A stretch of 64,000 nucleotides of DNA. It comes from Polystyrenella longa. GTDB lineage: Bacteria; Planctomycetota; Planctomycetia; Planctomycetales; Planctomycetaceae. The stretch is from assembly GCF_007750395.1 (NCBI RefSeq), contig NZ_CP036281.1:2007001-2071000 (forward strand), written 5' to 3'. The translations under genes and the position numbers were made by a program. Shown here piece after piece: positions 46,036-56,124 of the stretch. Numbering within the stretch: the stretch's first letter is position 1; each line of letters opens with the position of its first letter. The notes under the pieces are model-generated. The model was not told the DNA's origin. It worked only from the letters and a program-made list of their open reading frames with translations, and searched no databases.

Positions 46036-48465
46036 ATGGGTCCTAATCCTCTACGTGTTCTAGTTGGCATTTTGGCGATCGTAGTCCTCAGCTTAGGAGA
46101 ACGGAGTGTCGCAGCCGAGATTCGCATCAGCCCGACTTCGGCTTTGCTCGACAGCCCGGAAGCTTCATTGCAAGTTCTTGCAACTGAAGTTATTTCTGAA
46201 AATCGCTCGAACGATCTTTCACGAAGTGTGCGGTACGAAATCGTTCCACCTGAAATAGCAACCGTCAATGATGCTGGCTTGATTCGCCCACTTTCTGAAG
46301 GGAGTGGAACGCTTGTTGTTCATCATGAGGGACAACAAAGCAGTATTCCTGTCGAAGTGCGTTCTTTGAAAACACCGCGACCTGTTTCGTTTCGCAACGA
46401 GATCGCGCCGATTCTTACGAAAGCTCGCTGTAATTCGGGCGGCTGTCATGGTAAGGCGGAAGGTCAAAACGGTTTCAAGCTGAGTATTTTCGGATTCGAT
46501 TCGGACTTAGATTATCAATCGATAGTGATGGAAGCCCGGGGAAGACGAGTCTCAGTCGCCACTCCCGATACCAGTCTGTTGTCTCTAAAAGGGACGGCTC
46601 GAATGCCGCATGGGGGTGGGCAAAAGATTGAACCTGGAAGCTATCGTGACCAACGATTATTGCGCTGGATTGCCGAAGGGGCACAGTTCGAATTGGCCAA
46701 TGAAGGCGATGATCGGATTGTACGAATCGAGGTTGAACCGAAGCAGCAATTTCTTTTAAGTGGACAATCGCAACAGATTCGTGTCATGGCGATTGACGCC
46801 TCTGGGAAACGACAATGTGTAACGACAGAGGCCGAATATGAATCTAATGCCGCTTCAATCGCCGAAGTCGATTCAAGCGGCTTAATTCAAGCGAGCGACA
46901 TCCCCGGGGAAGCGGCCATTCTGATACGTTATCTGGAGCATGTGGCTGTTTGCCGAATTACGTTACCGCAACCGGGAGTGGAGTTCACCAAGCCTCCGGA
47001 AAACAACTTCATCGATACACTAGTGTGGGATAAACTGGAACGGCTGGGCATTGAACCAAGCGATTTAACCGACGATGCCTCGTTCATGCGTCGCGCATTT
47101 CTCGACACCATTGGCACTCTTCCTACTACCGAAGAAGCCCGCCAGTTTATCGCGGATACCTCAACCGATAAACGATCAAAACTGATCGACCATCTATTAG
47201 ATCGCGATGAATACGTTGATTATTCCACCATGCGTTGGCTCGATATTTTAAGAGCCGATCAATTAAAGATTTCACCGCAGGGTACGGTGGCCATGCAACG
47301 TTGGTTGCAACGGCAGTTCTCAGAGAACCGACCATTCAACGAATTCGCCCGGGATCTGCTTGTCGTCCAGGGGAACACGTCTGCCGAAGGTCCGGGATCA
47401 TTCTATAAAGTCTTAGACGAGCCCGACGTTGCTGCCCGATCGGTTAGCCAGTTGTTACTGGGTGTGCGTATTGAGTGTGCTCAATGTCATCACCACCCTT
47501 CCGAAAGATGGAGCCAGGCAGACTATGTGGGATTAGCCGGATTCTTCACTGGGATCAAATTGAAAAAACTTCCCAACGGAGAGCAGTCTGTCGTTTCTAT
47601 GGGAGGAAAAGATCTCCCACATCCCAGAAGCGGAGAAATCATTCCCGCACGAGCATTAGGGGCCGAATCGGCTGACTTTTCTCAAGTGAGTGATCGTCGC
47701 CAGGTATTGGCAGATTGGATGACGGCTGAAGACAATCCGTTTTTTGCCAAGGCAATTTCGAATCGATTATGGTCTCATTACTTTGGTCGAGGCTTGGTTG
47801 AACCAATTGACGACATGCGACACACCAACCCTGCCACTAACGAACCACTGATGGAGGCCTTAGCCAGCCATTTGATAGAGACCGGTTTCGATCTTAAAGC
47901 TTTCACCAGGACGCTGTTGAACTCGCGAGTCTACCAACTCAGTTCGGCCACCAAAGTGTCAAATGAAAACGATATTCAAAACTTTTCTCACGCTGCCTAC
48001 AAAACTTTGCCTGCCGAAGTGTTACTCGATGCAATCTGTCAAAGCACAGGCGTCACCGAAAAGTACAACGGTTGGCCGGATGGGTATCGAGCCGTTCAAA
48101 TCTGGGACAATCGCATTCCCTCTTATTTCTTCACTATTTTTGGTCGTCCGGTTCGGGCATCGGTTTGTGAATGCGAACGGAGTAATCAGCCGAGCATCTC
48201 TCAGGCGATGCATTTGATGAACTCCCCTGAGATTGCCGCCAAAATCGACCATCGCCACGGCACTGCGCGGAGGCTGGCGTTGTCGATGACTCCGAGTGAA
48301 ATTATTGACGAGTTATACTTGGGCACCCTTTCGCGGTTTCCGAATGAACAAGAAAAAAACTTGATGATGCAGGCATTCGATGAGTTGCAGGACGACATTC
48401 CCGCTGCAGCGGGAGACGTTCTTTGGGCATTGCTAAACTCAAAAGAATTTGTGTTCAATCATTAA
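46036..48465 (+). CDS. PSCyt2/PSD1 (DUF1549-DUF1553) secreted protein with Ig-like domains
   Basis: The 809-residue protein has a signal peptide (LVGILAIVVLSLGERSVAAE). Bacterial Ig-like (Big_2) segments sit near residues 30-110 and 230-310 (VRYEIVPPEIATVNDAGLI; SIAEVDSSGLIQASDIPGE). A cytochrome-like stretch with CNSGGCHGKAEGQNGFKLS lies at about residues 135-155. The DUF1549 domain (about 330-530; FIDTLVWDKLERLGI; IECAQCHHHPSERW) and DUF1553 domain (about 550-800; SNRLWSHYFGRGLVEPIDD) follow. The motif C-X4-CH resembles heme-binding sites but has four spacer residues instead of two; a CAQCH site lies in DUF1549. Functions of these planctomycete families are not established. It starts a three-gene unit with the next two genes. 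Confidence 0.92.
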   Translation: MGPNPLRVLVGILAIVVLSLGERSVAAEIRISPTSALLDSPEASLQVLATEVISENRSNDLSRSVRYEIVPPEIATVNDAGLIRPLSEGSGTLVVHHEGQQSSIPVEVRSLKTPRPVSFRNEIAPILTKARCNSGGCHGKAEGQNGFKLSIFGFDSDLDYQSIVMEARGRRVSVATPDTSLLSLKGTARMPHGGGQKIEPGSYRDQRLLRWIAEGAQFELANEGDDRIVRIEVEPKQQFLLSGQSQQIRVMAIDASGKRQCVTTEAEYESNAASIAEVDSSGLIQASDIPGEAAILIRYLEHVAVCRITLPQPGVEFTKPPENNFIDTLVWDKLERLGIEPSDLTDDASFMRRAFLDTIGTLPTTEEARQFIADTSTDKRSKLIDHLLDRDEYVDYSTMRWLDILRADQLKISPQGTVAMQRWLQRQFSENRPFNEFARDLLVVQGNTSAEGPGSFYKVLDEPDVAARSVSQLLLGVRIECAQCHHHPSERWSQADYVGLAGFFTGIKLKKLPNGEQSVVSMGGKDLPHPRSGEIIPARALGAESADFSQVSDRRQVLADWMTAEDNPFFAKAISNRLWSHYFGRGLVEPIDDMRHTNPATNEPLMEALASHLIETGFDLKAFTRTLLNSRVYQLSSATKVSNENDIQNFSHAAYKTLPAEVLLDAICQSTGVTEKYNGWPDGYRAVQIWDNRIPSYFFTIFGRPVRASVCECERSNQPSISQAMHLMNSPEIAAKIDHRHGTARRLALSMTPSEIIDELYLGTLSRFPNEQEKNLMMQAFDELQDDIPAAAGDVLWALLNSKEFVFNH

Positions 48466-48513
48466 ATCAACGACTTGGAATCCCTGAGCTCAAAATGAAT
48501 ACGAGGATGGTGA

Positions 48514-49857
48514 ATGTTTAAGATTACTCTTGGAAATCGAACGAATTCGACATGCGATGGCATCTCGCGGAGACATTCTTTGCGAATGGGAGCCTGCGGT
48601 TTGATTGGAGGCCTGACTTTACCCCGGTTGTTAGAACTACAAGCCAAAGCTGCATTACCTGACGCGCCCAAAGCCAAGTCTTGTATTTTCCTTTTCCTGG
48701 AAGGTGGGCCCCCGCATCAGGACATGTGGGATCCCAAGCCTGATGCACCAGAAGAAATTCGAGGTCCTTTCAGCCCGATTCAAACCAACGTGCCCGGTAC
48801 GATCGTTACCGACCAGTTACCACTGTGTGCGAAAATCGCCGACAAATACACAATTGTTCGCAGCCATAGCCATCGCGATAACGGACACTCAACGGGCTAT
48901 CATTATGTGATGACCGGTCGGAAACCTAACTTTGCTGATGGGGATAACCCAGTACCGAACAATGATTTTTATCCGTCAATCGGCTCAGTCGTGTCGCGTG
49001 AATGCGGTCCACTTAGCTCGCTACCTGCCTACATCAATCTGCCCCACCCGATGGCCGGCGGTGGACCAGGATTTTATGGAGCCGAACACGCACCATTTGT
49101 CATCGAAGCCGATCCGACTCAACCCGACTTTGAAGTCAAAGATTTAAGGCCCGCCGAGAATTATTCTCAAAAACGTTTAAGCTTGCGAAAGAAGCTGCTG
49201 ACGGGGCTCGATCAACTAGAACGCGAACGGAACCATGGTCAGGCCAAGGTGATGTCAACTTACTATGAAAAAGCATACAGCCTGATTGCCTCTCCCGAAG
49301 CGAAAAAAGCGTTTGATATTCAATCAGAACCAGACGAAGTGCGTGACGCTTATGGTCGCACTCAAATCGGACAGTGTGCACTACTGGCCCGACGCTTAGT
49401 CGAAGGGGGAGCTCGATTCGTCGGTGTGGATGCACCAGGCTGGGACGTGCATTTCAACTGCTTCCCAAGTTTACAAAACGATTTGATCCCTTACGCAGAT
49501 CGAGCGTTTAGTACCTTGGTAACCGATCTGGAAGAACGTGGTTTGCTGGACGAGACATTGGTCATCATGATGGGAGAAATGGGCCGCACCCCTCGCGTGA
49601 ACGCTAAGGCGGGTCGCGATCACTGGTCGATGGCACAGACCATCATCTTTGCAGGTGGCGGCACCAGGCCGGGTCAGGTGATTGGGGCGACTGACAAACA
49701 AGCTGCTGCACCTATCACAGAGCCGATCGGCGTGTCTGACTTGTTGTACACCATTTCGACATTGATGGGCATCAATCCAGAGAAATCCTACCTCGGTCCA
49801 TTGGGACGACCGTTTCCCATTGTCGATGGCGGAAAAATGATACAGGGCCTGGTGTAA
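48514..49857 (+). CDS. DUF1501 family protein, twin-arginine leader
   Basis: The 447-residue protein has a twin-arginine-type leader (RRHSLRMGACGLIGGLTLPR) and the DUF1501 alkaline-phosphatase-like core: CIFLFLEGGPPHQDMWDPKP, VRSHSHRDNGHSTGYHYVMTG, FVGVDAPGWDVHFN, VIMMGEMGRTPRVN and GRDHWSMAQTIIFAGGG. The family is found very often next to DUF1549/DUF1553 proteins in Planctomycetes and its reaction is unknown. It begins 48 bases after the stop of its partner and ends immediately before the start codon of the next gene. Confidence 0.93.
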   Translation: MFKITLGNRTNSTCDGISRRHSLRMGACGLIGGLTLPRLLELQAKAALPDAPKAKSCIFLFLEGGPPHQDMWDPKPDAPEEIRGPFSPIQTNVPGTIVTDQLPLCAKIADKYTIVRSHSHRDNGHSTGYHYVMTGRKPNFADGDNPVPNNDFYPSIGSVVSRECGPLSSLPAYINLPHPMAGGGPGFYGAEHAPFVIEADPTQPDFEVKDLRPAENYSQKRLSLRKKLLTGLDQLERERNHGQAKVMSTYYEKAYSLIASPEAKKAFDIQSEPDEVRDAYGRTQIGQCALLARRLVEGGARFVGVDAPGWDVHFNCFPSLQNDLIPYADRAFSTLVTDLEERGLLDETLVIMMGEMGRTPRVNAKAGRDHWSMAQTIIFAGGGTRPGQVIGATDKQAAAPITEPIGVSDLLYTISTLMGINPEKSYLGPLGRPFPIVDGGKMIQGLV

Positions 49858-52209
49858 ATGAATCTTATACTGCAAATGATGACTCTTTGCATTGTGCTGA
49901 GCCTAGTCAGTTTTTTCGGCTCAGCAGAAATGGTATTCGCTCAAACTCCGCCGGGAATCGGTTACATGTACCCGCCCGGTGGACAAGCCGGACAAACAAT
50001 CGATGTTGTTCTGGGGGGGTACGACTGGACGCCCGACATGCAATTGTTCGTGCATGACGAGCGTATTCAGCTGGAGATTCTTTCCCCACCAGGACCAGTG
50101 ATCGTGCCAGAGCCTCCCTATTGGTTCGGAAAGAAAGCACGCCGATCACCAACGTTGCTGCCTCGCGAAACTCCTGCTCGATTGACGATCCCTGCAGACA
50201 TTTCTCCGGGTGTGGTAAGTTGGCAAGCAGCCAACGCCAATGGCGGAACGGCCACGGGAAAGTTTATTGTAAGCGATGGCCCGGAATTGGTGGAAATCGA
50301 TGACCGCGAGCAAGCTCAAAAGTTACCATCTCTTCCAGTCTCTATCTCTGGACACATCAAAAAGATTGAAGAGGTTGACCGTTACCAGTTTGTCGCAGAA
50401 AAATCTGGCCCGGTAACATGTTCGATTGCCGCTCGAAAAATCGACTCTCCGTTGAACGCGGCACTCGAAGTTCATGACGCGACAGGTCAGAAGATTGCCG
50501 AAGCCGTTGATACGGCTGGTATCGATACGGCGATCACTTTCCCCGCTCAGGCTCAGCAGACGTATACCGTCAGTGTTTACGATATTGACTTCCGCGGAAA
50601 TCGTAGCTTTGTATACCGGTTGTCGATTGTCGCAGCGCCTCGTGTGGTGGCAGCCATTCCTGCCGCTGGCCAACGTGGAAGAAGTCAATCCGTCGAATTT
50701 GTTGGATATGGGATTTCCACAGGTGCGTCAATACTGGAATCGGTCACTCGCACAATCGACTTTCCCGCAGATCCGTCACTGGAATCATTCCACTATCGTC
50801 TCGAAACTCCGTTCGGATCGGCTCCCGCATTTTCAATGCTGTTATCCGATCAGCCAGAATCGGTCGAGGCCGACAATTCATCACTAGACCTTACTGGCAG
50901 TGTGGCGGTGACTGGTGTGCTCAATGACCGGTTGGGCAAAGATGTTTACCACTTTGTCGGAAAAAAGGGGGACCAATGGAATATTGATCTCGTTGCTGAA
51001 AAGATTGCTTCCCCGCTCGATGTAACATTGACAGTCCTGGGGGCTGAGGGAAAGGTACTGGCAAGTAGCGATGATGTTCCCGGTTCGACTGACGCTGCCT
51101 TGCAATTTACTGTCCCTGCCGACGGTGAATACTCAATCGATGTGACCGATGTCTCCGGACAAAGCGGCAATGCGGCGGCCGTTTATCGGCTGACGATGGA
51201 GCCTGCCCAACCTGCCTTTACGCTCGATGTTCCAGAAATCCTAAATGCTCCGTTGGGTGAAAATGTAAAGTTTTCGATTAAGGCAAAACGGCTCGGTGGT
51301 TTCAAAGAACCGATATCAATTTCATTCAATAATTTGCCGCTTGGCGTTACTGTTCCCGATGAACTAATCATTCCCGCTAAAGCATCTGCTCTAAAAATGG
51401 AATTTACCGTGTCGCCTGATGAGGCTGCTACAGCCTCGATGGTGACCGTAGTTGGCCAGGCGAAAATCGATGATCAGAATACAATTCAAAGTACAGCTGG
51501 CCCGCTGTTAATGGCGACAACCATCCCCCCCCCTTTCTCAATCGATGCTGAAGGGAAAGACGATGTGACGAAATGGCCCCGTGGCACAACCTTCCCTGCA
51601 CCGGTTCTGATTCAACGTGATGAAGGTTTTCAAGAAGAGATTGTTCTTGAAATGACATCGCGGCAAGGTCGTCATCGTCAGGGCATTCGCGGTCCTGAGC
51701 TGACGGTGCCCCCAGGTATCGAACGCATTCTTTACCCAATCTTCTTACCGGAATGGTTAGAAACGACTCGAACTTCGCGTTTGGTTCTTAACGGTGTGGC
51801 CAAGGTCACCGATCCTAAAGGAAACATCCGCTACTCGCTCACCCGCCAGAAAACGCGCATGGGGTTTTTACCCACTGGAGCATTATTGAGCATTTCAGCC
51901 GATGTCAATGAGTTAAAGGCAACCTCGGAGAAGGAACTCTTAGTTCCACTTATCATTCGCCGGTCACCAAAGCTTACTGAGCCGGTTCGTCTGGAACTTC
52001 TTGCAGGCAGTTCGAAAAGCTTCCAGTTCAATAGCGAACCAATGGAAGTCGCTGGCGATCAAACGGAAACATCTTTTCCAATCACGATGATCAGCTCGGA
52101 CGGTGGCACCACCGGCGAATCCAAACTCACCATTCGAGCTACGGTTTTGCAAGACGGAACTCTTCCCGTCGTCGCGGAGACGACAGTGATTGTTCTGTCT
52201 GGTCAATAA
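49858..52209 (+). CDS. Secreted protein with two PPC-like domains
   Basis: The 783-residue protein has a signal peptide and starts at the base following the DUF1501 stop, so translation is coupled. After an N-terminal Ig-like segment (YPPGGQAGQTIDVVLGGYDW) it carries two pre-peptidase C-terminal-like beta domains, about residues 150-265 (DRYQFVAEKSGPVTCSIAAR, FVYRLSI) and 340-450 (DVYHFVGKKGDQWNIDLVAE, AVYRLTM). The rest is a series of further beta-sandwich-like stretches. No catalytic motif is seen. The PPC pairs probably bind carbohydrate or help secretion; the unit seems to be the extracellular or periplasmic binding partner of the module. Confidence 0.82.
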   Translation: MNLILQMMTLCIVLSLVSFFGSAEMVFAQTPPGIGYMYPPGGQAGQTIDVVLGGYDWTPDMQLFVHDERIQLEILSPPGPVIVPEPPYWFGKKARRSPTLLPRETPARLTIPADISPGVVSWQAANANGGTATGKFIVSDGPELVEIDDREQAQKLPSLPVSISGHIKKIEEVDRYQFVAEKSGPVTCSIAARKIDSPLNAALEVHDATGQKIAEAVDTAGIDTAITFPAQAQQTYTVSVYDIDFRGNRSFVYRLSIVAAPRVVAAIPAAGQRGRSQSVEFVGYGISTGASILESVTRTIDFPADPSLESFHYRLETPFGSAPAFSMLLSDQPESVEADNSSLDLTGSVAVTGVLNDRLGKDVYHFVGKKGDQWNIDLVAEKIASPLDVTLTVLGAEGKVLASSDDVPGSTDAALQFTVPADGEYSIDVTDVSGQSGNAAAVYRLTMEPAQPAFTLDVPEILNAPLGENVKFSIKAKRLGGFKEPISISFNNLPLGVTVPDELIIPAKASALKMEFTVSPDEAATASMVTVVGQAKIDDQNTIQSTAGPLLMATTIPPPFSIDAEGKDDVTKWPRGTTFPAPVLIQRDEGFQEEIVLEMTSRQGRHRQGIRGPELTVPPGIERILYPIFLPEWLETTRTSRLVLNGVAKVTDPKGNIRYSLTRQKTRMGFLPTGALLSISADVNELKATSEKELLVPLIIRRSPKLTEPVRLELLAGSSKSFQFNSEPMEVAGDQTETSFPITMISSDGGTTGESKLTIRATVLQDGTLPVVAETTVIVLSGQ

Positions 52210-52237
52210 GAAGCCGTTTCTGTTTAGCACCACAACC

Positions 52238-52657
52238 TTAAATGTCAGTAGGTGTTTCTAAAATTCGCTTAAGAAATTCCTTTGAGTATGCCTTGAGATC
52301 AGGAAGGGACGATCCGACGGAATCCAAGAGGCATTCTACTCTTCTCCTGCATTCATTCCAGTCAGCAGTTGTTCGATTTTCCGACAGATAGTCTTCGCCA
52401 TTGATTGCATCTTCAAGTAGTGGGTAATATTTGTAAAATGGAATTGGCTCCTCCTTTCTCAAGATACTCTCGGGAGTTAGGAATTGATCGAGCCAATATA
52501 AAGGTGGTTCAATGAAGCAGATACCGTTCTCGCCCATAATTGACTCCATAGTCTTGATCCAAGCTATAATGTCCTCTTTAGGCCAGTCTAGAATCTCAGA
52601 AAGAATCTCGTCCCAAACACAAATATAATCTGCCTTTACTATTTCATGGTCGAACAT
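52238..52657 (-). CDS. Orphan 139-aa protein, unknown function
   Basis: The 139-residue protein is acidic and rich in Trp, Ile and Leu, begins MFDHEIVKADYICVWDEILS and contains helical-looking segments such as PKEDIIAWIKTMESIMGENG. I find no family. AGGA lies about 8-9 bases upstream of ATG 52657, which supports translation, and composition is more AT-rich than in the neighbours. Its stop faces the PPC-domain gene stop 28 bases away. It resembles in size and charge small immunity or adaptor proteins, but nothing else supports that. Confidence 0.6.
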   Translation of the reverse strand: MFDHEIVKADYICVWDEILSEILDWPKEDIIAWIKTMESIMGENGICFIEPPLYWLDQFLTPESILRKEEPIPFYKYYPLLEDAINGEDYLSENRTTADWNECRRRVECLLDSVGSSLPDLKAYSKEFLKRILETPTDI

Positions 52658-53022
52658 TTTTAGTCCTGTATTTTCAAGCGTGTAAGATTTCCGATGCGGG
52701 AATTATCCCGATAGACGCAAGGTCATTGGCTACCAGAATGATATCAAGATTATTGTGGGAATCGAATCTATTCTGAAACGGCTGAAGATGATGTTTAACG
52801 CATTAAGATAGCATACGATTCTGCTTAGCTGCATTTCTACGGAAGCTGGAAGGCTAAAGTAAATGAGACAGCCGGTAAAACTTTTCCCGGCGAAATGAAA
52901 GTCCTTACTCCATTCTTCGCCAATTCGGCACTTCAAATCGCTTGGAAATGCGATAGGATAAACGTTCCTTTATTTGTCTCACCGCCTCTCCTTCCTGATT
53001 CTCATCCTCAGCGAGGACTTCC
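52658..53022. other. Divergent intergenic region
   Basis: About 365 bases between the orphan gene (minus) and the second PSCyt gene (plus). A short inverted repeat (CGGGA-ATTA-TCCCG, near 52700) and AT-rich sequence are present; no open frame looks real. It holds the promoter of the PSCyt gene; boxes were not identified. Confidence 0.5.
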
Positions 53023-56000
53023 TTGCGCACAACATTCCTTTTGATCTCGCTCGTTGGTTTGCTGCTGGTCAGTGCCCGGCTACCGCTCCGCGCGGGAGAA
53101 CCAGTGGAGTACAACCGGGATATCCGTCCGATTCTGTCGGATAACTGCTTTCAATGTCATGGTCCTGATGAGAATGCGCGGGAGGCTAATCTCCGGCTTG
53201 ATTTGCGCGACAGTGCCCTGGTGCCTTTGAGTGATTATGCCGCCATTGTACCGGGCGATGCAGAACATTCGGGCATGATGTTGCGGGTGCGAGAGACCGA
53301 TCCTTCTCTGCGGATGCCGCCTGCGGAAACTAAGAAGCAGCTGACTAAACGAGAAATCGAACTGTTGCAGGAATGGATTAATCAGGGGGCGGAATACCAA
53401 CAGCACTGGGCATTTCTGCCTGTTGAGGATGTCGAACCTCCCAGGGTGGAAACGGAAAATAGAAATCACCCCATCGATCGCTTTATTGCAAAGAAGTTGG
53501 AAGCGAAGGGGCTTACCCCCTCCCCCACTGCCGATCCCGAGACGATTATTCGTCGTCTCTATCTCGATCTGGTTGGACTGCTACCGGAACCGAGTCGCGT
53601 TGATGCATTCGTGATGGCCTATGAACAAAATCGAAAAGCCGCGACTAATCAGTTGGTCGACGAACTTCTCGCCAGCAAACATTACGGCGAACGGTGGGGA
53701 CGGCACTGGCTCGATCAGGCCCGCTACGCCGACTCGCACGGGTATACTGTCGATAGCCCGCGGATCATGTGGCCTTATCGCGATTGGGTAATCCAGGCGT
53801 TGAACGAAGATATGCCGTTTGATCAGTTTACGATTGAGCAGTTGGCGGGCGACTTGCTACCCGAACCGACGAAAGCGCAACTGGTCGCGACCGGATTTCA
53901 TCGAAACACACTCATTAATCAGGAAGGAGGCACGGACGACGAACAGTTTCGCAATGAGGAAGTGGTCGACCGTGTTAACACCACGGGAGCCGTCTGGCTG
54001 GGGTTAACAGTCGGCTGCGCGCAATGTCATACGCACAAATTCGATCCGATCAGTCACCAGGAGTATTTCGAACTCTTCGCTTTCTTCAATCACACCGTAG
54101 ACGTCAACAACACCGGTCCAACAGTCGAGGTCTGTGAAGGAGAGCTATTGCTGGAGGATGTCGATCCCGAATTGTGGGAATCACTTCAGGCGGCCGAACG
54201 AAAACTAGCAGAACTCACCCGTACTAAATCTTCTCGACAAACAGCGTGGGAGAAGTCTCTTTCAGACTATAAAGCAGACTCAACCCGAGCGGTATGGCAG
54301 TTGGCGGAGGCGACTCGTTACCAATCGACGACTCCTGATCAATTGACTTCCTTGGAAGATGGTTCCCTGCTGGCCAAACCGGGAGCACCGCGTGAAGTCT
54401 ATACCCTGGAATTCAACCCTCCAATGCAACCAGTTACCGCAGTTCGGTTGCGTGTGCTGACCCACGAAAGCCTTCCACAACAGGGACCGGGCTTGGCGTC
54501 GAACGGGAACTTTGTATTGACGGAAGTGGAGATACTGCAATCAGGGGAACCTGTCGAGATTGCTCGAGTTCAGGCGGATCATGCACAACCCGATTTTCCT
54601 GCTGCTCATACGGTGGATGGAGATTCCAAAACAGGATGGGCGATTAATATCGGCGCGGGCTCAGCTCCAGGGGCCACGATGAATGCACCTCATGAAACTC
54701 ATTTCATTCTCAAGAAACCGTTGCTGCCCGCGAATGGTCCGGTGACAGTAGTCCTGCGACATGAATTGAATAACGAGTACAACATCGGTCGTTTTGCCAT
54801 TGATTTCTCGGAGACAACTCCTGCACCGATCAGCGAGTCTGTAGTAAGACAGATCGCAATGCTGGCAGTGGAGAAGCGAACCGACGCACAGAAAAAACAA
54901 CTTGCTGCTGCGTTCTCTCAGCAGGACTTCGAGCAGAACGCGACCGAGAAAGAAGTCAGAAATCTCAAAAAGAAGCTGGGCCTCGGGAAGCCGGTGAAGG
55001 CGATGGTCATGCGGGAGATAGAACGACCTCGCGAAACTTACATTCACGAACGTGGCGATTTTCTACGGAAAGACAAAAAGACGGGACTGTTGAACCCTAA
55101 TACTCCGGAGATCTTCCCCCCCCTTGTACGTGCAACTGAAAATTCACAAGAAACAGAAACAGAGAAGCGAGCCTCCCGTCTCGACTTGGCACGTTGGTTA
55201 GTGGATGAAGAAAACCCTCTGACAGCTCGCGTGACGGTCAACCGTGTCTGGATGCGTTATTTCGGTCAGGGGCTCGTCAAAACGGAAAACGATTTCGGAA
55301 CCCAGGGAGCGTATCCGACTCATCCGGAGCTACTCGATTGGTTGGCCCGGTCCTTTATGGAATCGGGTTGGTCGATGAAGCAGTTGCATAAGCGAATTGT
55401 CACTTCGGAAACCTACCTACAGTCCTCCCATCATCGTGAAGAGCTCACGAAAGTCGATCCATTAAATTTGCTATTGGGGCGGCAGAATCGTTTAAGATTG
55501 GATGCGGAAATCCTGCGCGATGTCAGTCTCACTGCGAGTGGCTTATTAGACGAGACGATTGGAGGACCGAGTGTGTATCCGCCGCAACCGGAAGGAGTCT
55601 ACGCGTTTACCCAGACGAAGAAAGCCTGGGAGGTCGATACGGACGGTGCTCGATATCGTCGGGGGATGTATACTTTCTTCTACCGCAGTGCTCCCTACCC
55701 TTTCCTGACGACGTTCAATACACCAGAAATGCAGTCAGTCTGTACAAGCCGGACCCGGTCGAACACACCGTTGCAGTCTTTGACGATGGCAAACGATGCG
55801 ACTATCTTTGAGATGGCGCAAGGGCTCGCTGCCCGGTTACTGACCGATATTGAAGGGACCAGTTCCTCTACCAATCGTGAGCGGGTACGGCACTTGTATC
55901 GTGTTTGCTTTGCAAGGGAACCGTTTGACAAAGAATTAAACCGAGTCATCGCCTTCAAAGAGAAACAGGAAGAGTTGTTCCGACTGGATGCAGAGGCGGC

Positions 56001-56115
56001 CGAAGTCGTCATCAATACCCACCTGACCGTACTGGCATCGCCGGAAACGGCCGCCGCCTGGACGGCAGTCGCACGAGCTATTATGAACACCGATGAATTC
56101 CTCACCCGGGAATAG
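53023..56115 (+). CDS. PSCyt1-PSCyt2-PSD1 secreted protein with inserted F5/8-like module
   Basis: The 1030-residue protein has a signal peptide and a c-type heme motif in the N-terminal PSCyt1 domain (SDNCFQCHGPDENAREANLR, about residues 40-60), then DUF1549 (about 140-370; GLTVGCAQCHTHKFDPISH) with a second CxxCH, an inserted domain (about 440-610; VTAVRLRVLTHESLPQQGPG; HTVDGDSKTGWAINIG) resembling F5/8 type C carbohydrate-binding modules, and DUF1553 (about 720-1030; TARVTVNRVWMRYFGQGLV; RRGMYTFFYRSAPYP). TTG 53023 is the start, with GAGGA 5 bases before it. It precedes the DUF1501 partner by 9 bases. Confidence 0.92.
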   Translation: MRTTFLLISLVGLLLVSARLPLRAGEPVEYNRDIRPILSDNCFQCHGPDENAREANLRLDLRDSALVPLSDYAAIVPGDAEHSGMMLRVRETDPSLRMPPAETKKQLTKREIELLQEWINQGAEYQQHWAFLPVEDVEPPRVETENRNHPIDRFIAKKLEAKGLTPSPTADPETIIRRLYLDLVGLLPEPSRVDAFVMAYEQNRKAATNQLVDELLASKHYGERWGRHWLDQARYADSHGYTVDSPRIMWPYRDWVIQALNEDMPFDQFTIEQLAGDLLPEPTKAQLVATGFHRNTLINQEGGTDDEQFRNEEVVDRVNTTGAVWLGLTVGCAQCHTHKFDPISHQEYFELFAFFNHTVDVNNTGPTVEVCEGELLLEDVDPELWESLQAAERKLAELTRTKSSRQTAWEKSLSDYKADSTRAVWQLAEATRYQSTTPDQLTSLEDGSLLAKPGAPREVYTLEFNPPMQPVTAVRLRVLTHESLPQQGPGLASNGNFVLTEVEILQSGEPVEIARVQADHAQPDFPAAHTVDGDSKTGWAINIGAGSAPGATMNAPHETHFILKKPLLPANGPVTVVLRHELNNEYNIGRFAIDFSETTPAPISESVVRQIAMLAVEKRTDAQKKQLAAAFSQQDFEQNATEKEVRNLKKKLGLGKPVKAMVMREIERPRETYIHERGDFLRKDKKTGLLNPNTPEIFPPLVRATENSQETETEKRASRLDLARWLVDEENPLTARVTVNRVWMRYFGQGLVKTENDFGTQGAYPTHPELLDWLARSFMESGWSMKQLHKRIVTSETYLQSSHHREELTKVDPLNLLLGRQNRLRLDAEILRDVSLTASGLLDETIGGPSVYPPQPEGVYAFTQTKKAWEVDTDGARYRRGMYTFFYRSAPYPFLTTFNTPEMQSVCTSRTRSNTPLQSLTMANDATIFEMAQGLAARLLTDIEGTSSSTNRERVRHLYRVCFAREPFDKELNRVIAFKEKQEELFRLDAEAAEVVINTHLTVLASPETAAAWTAVARAIMNTDEFLTRE

Positions 56116-56124
56116 GAATCGATC

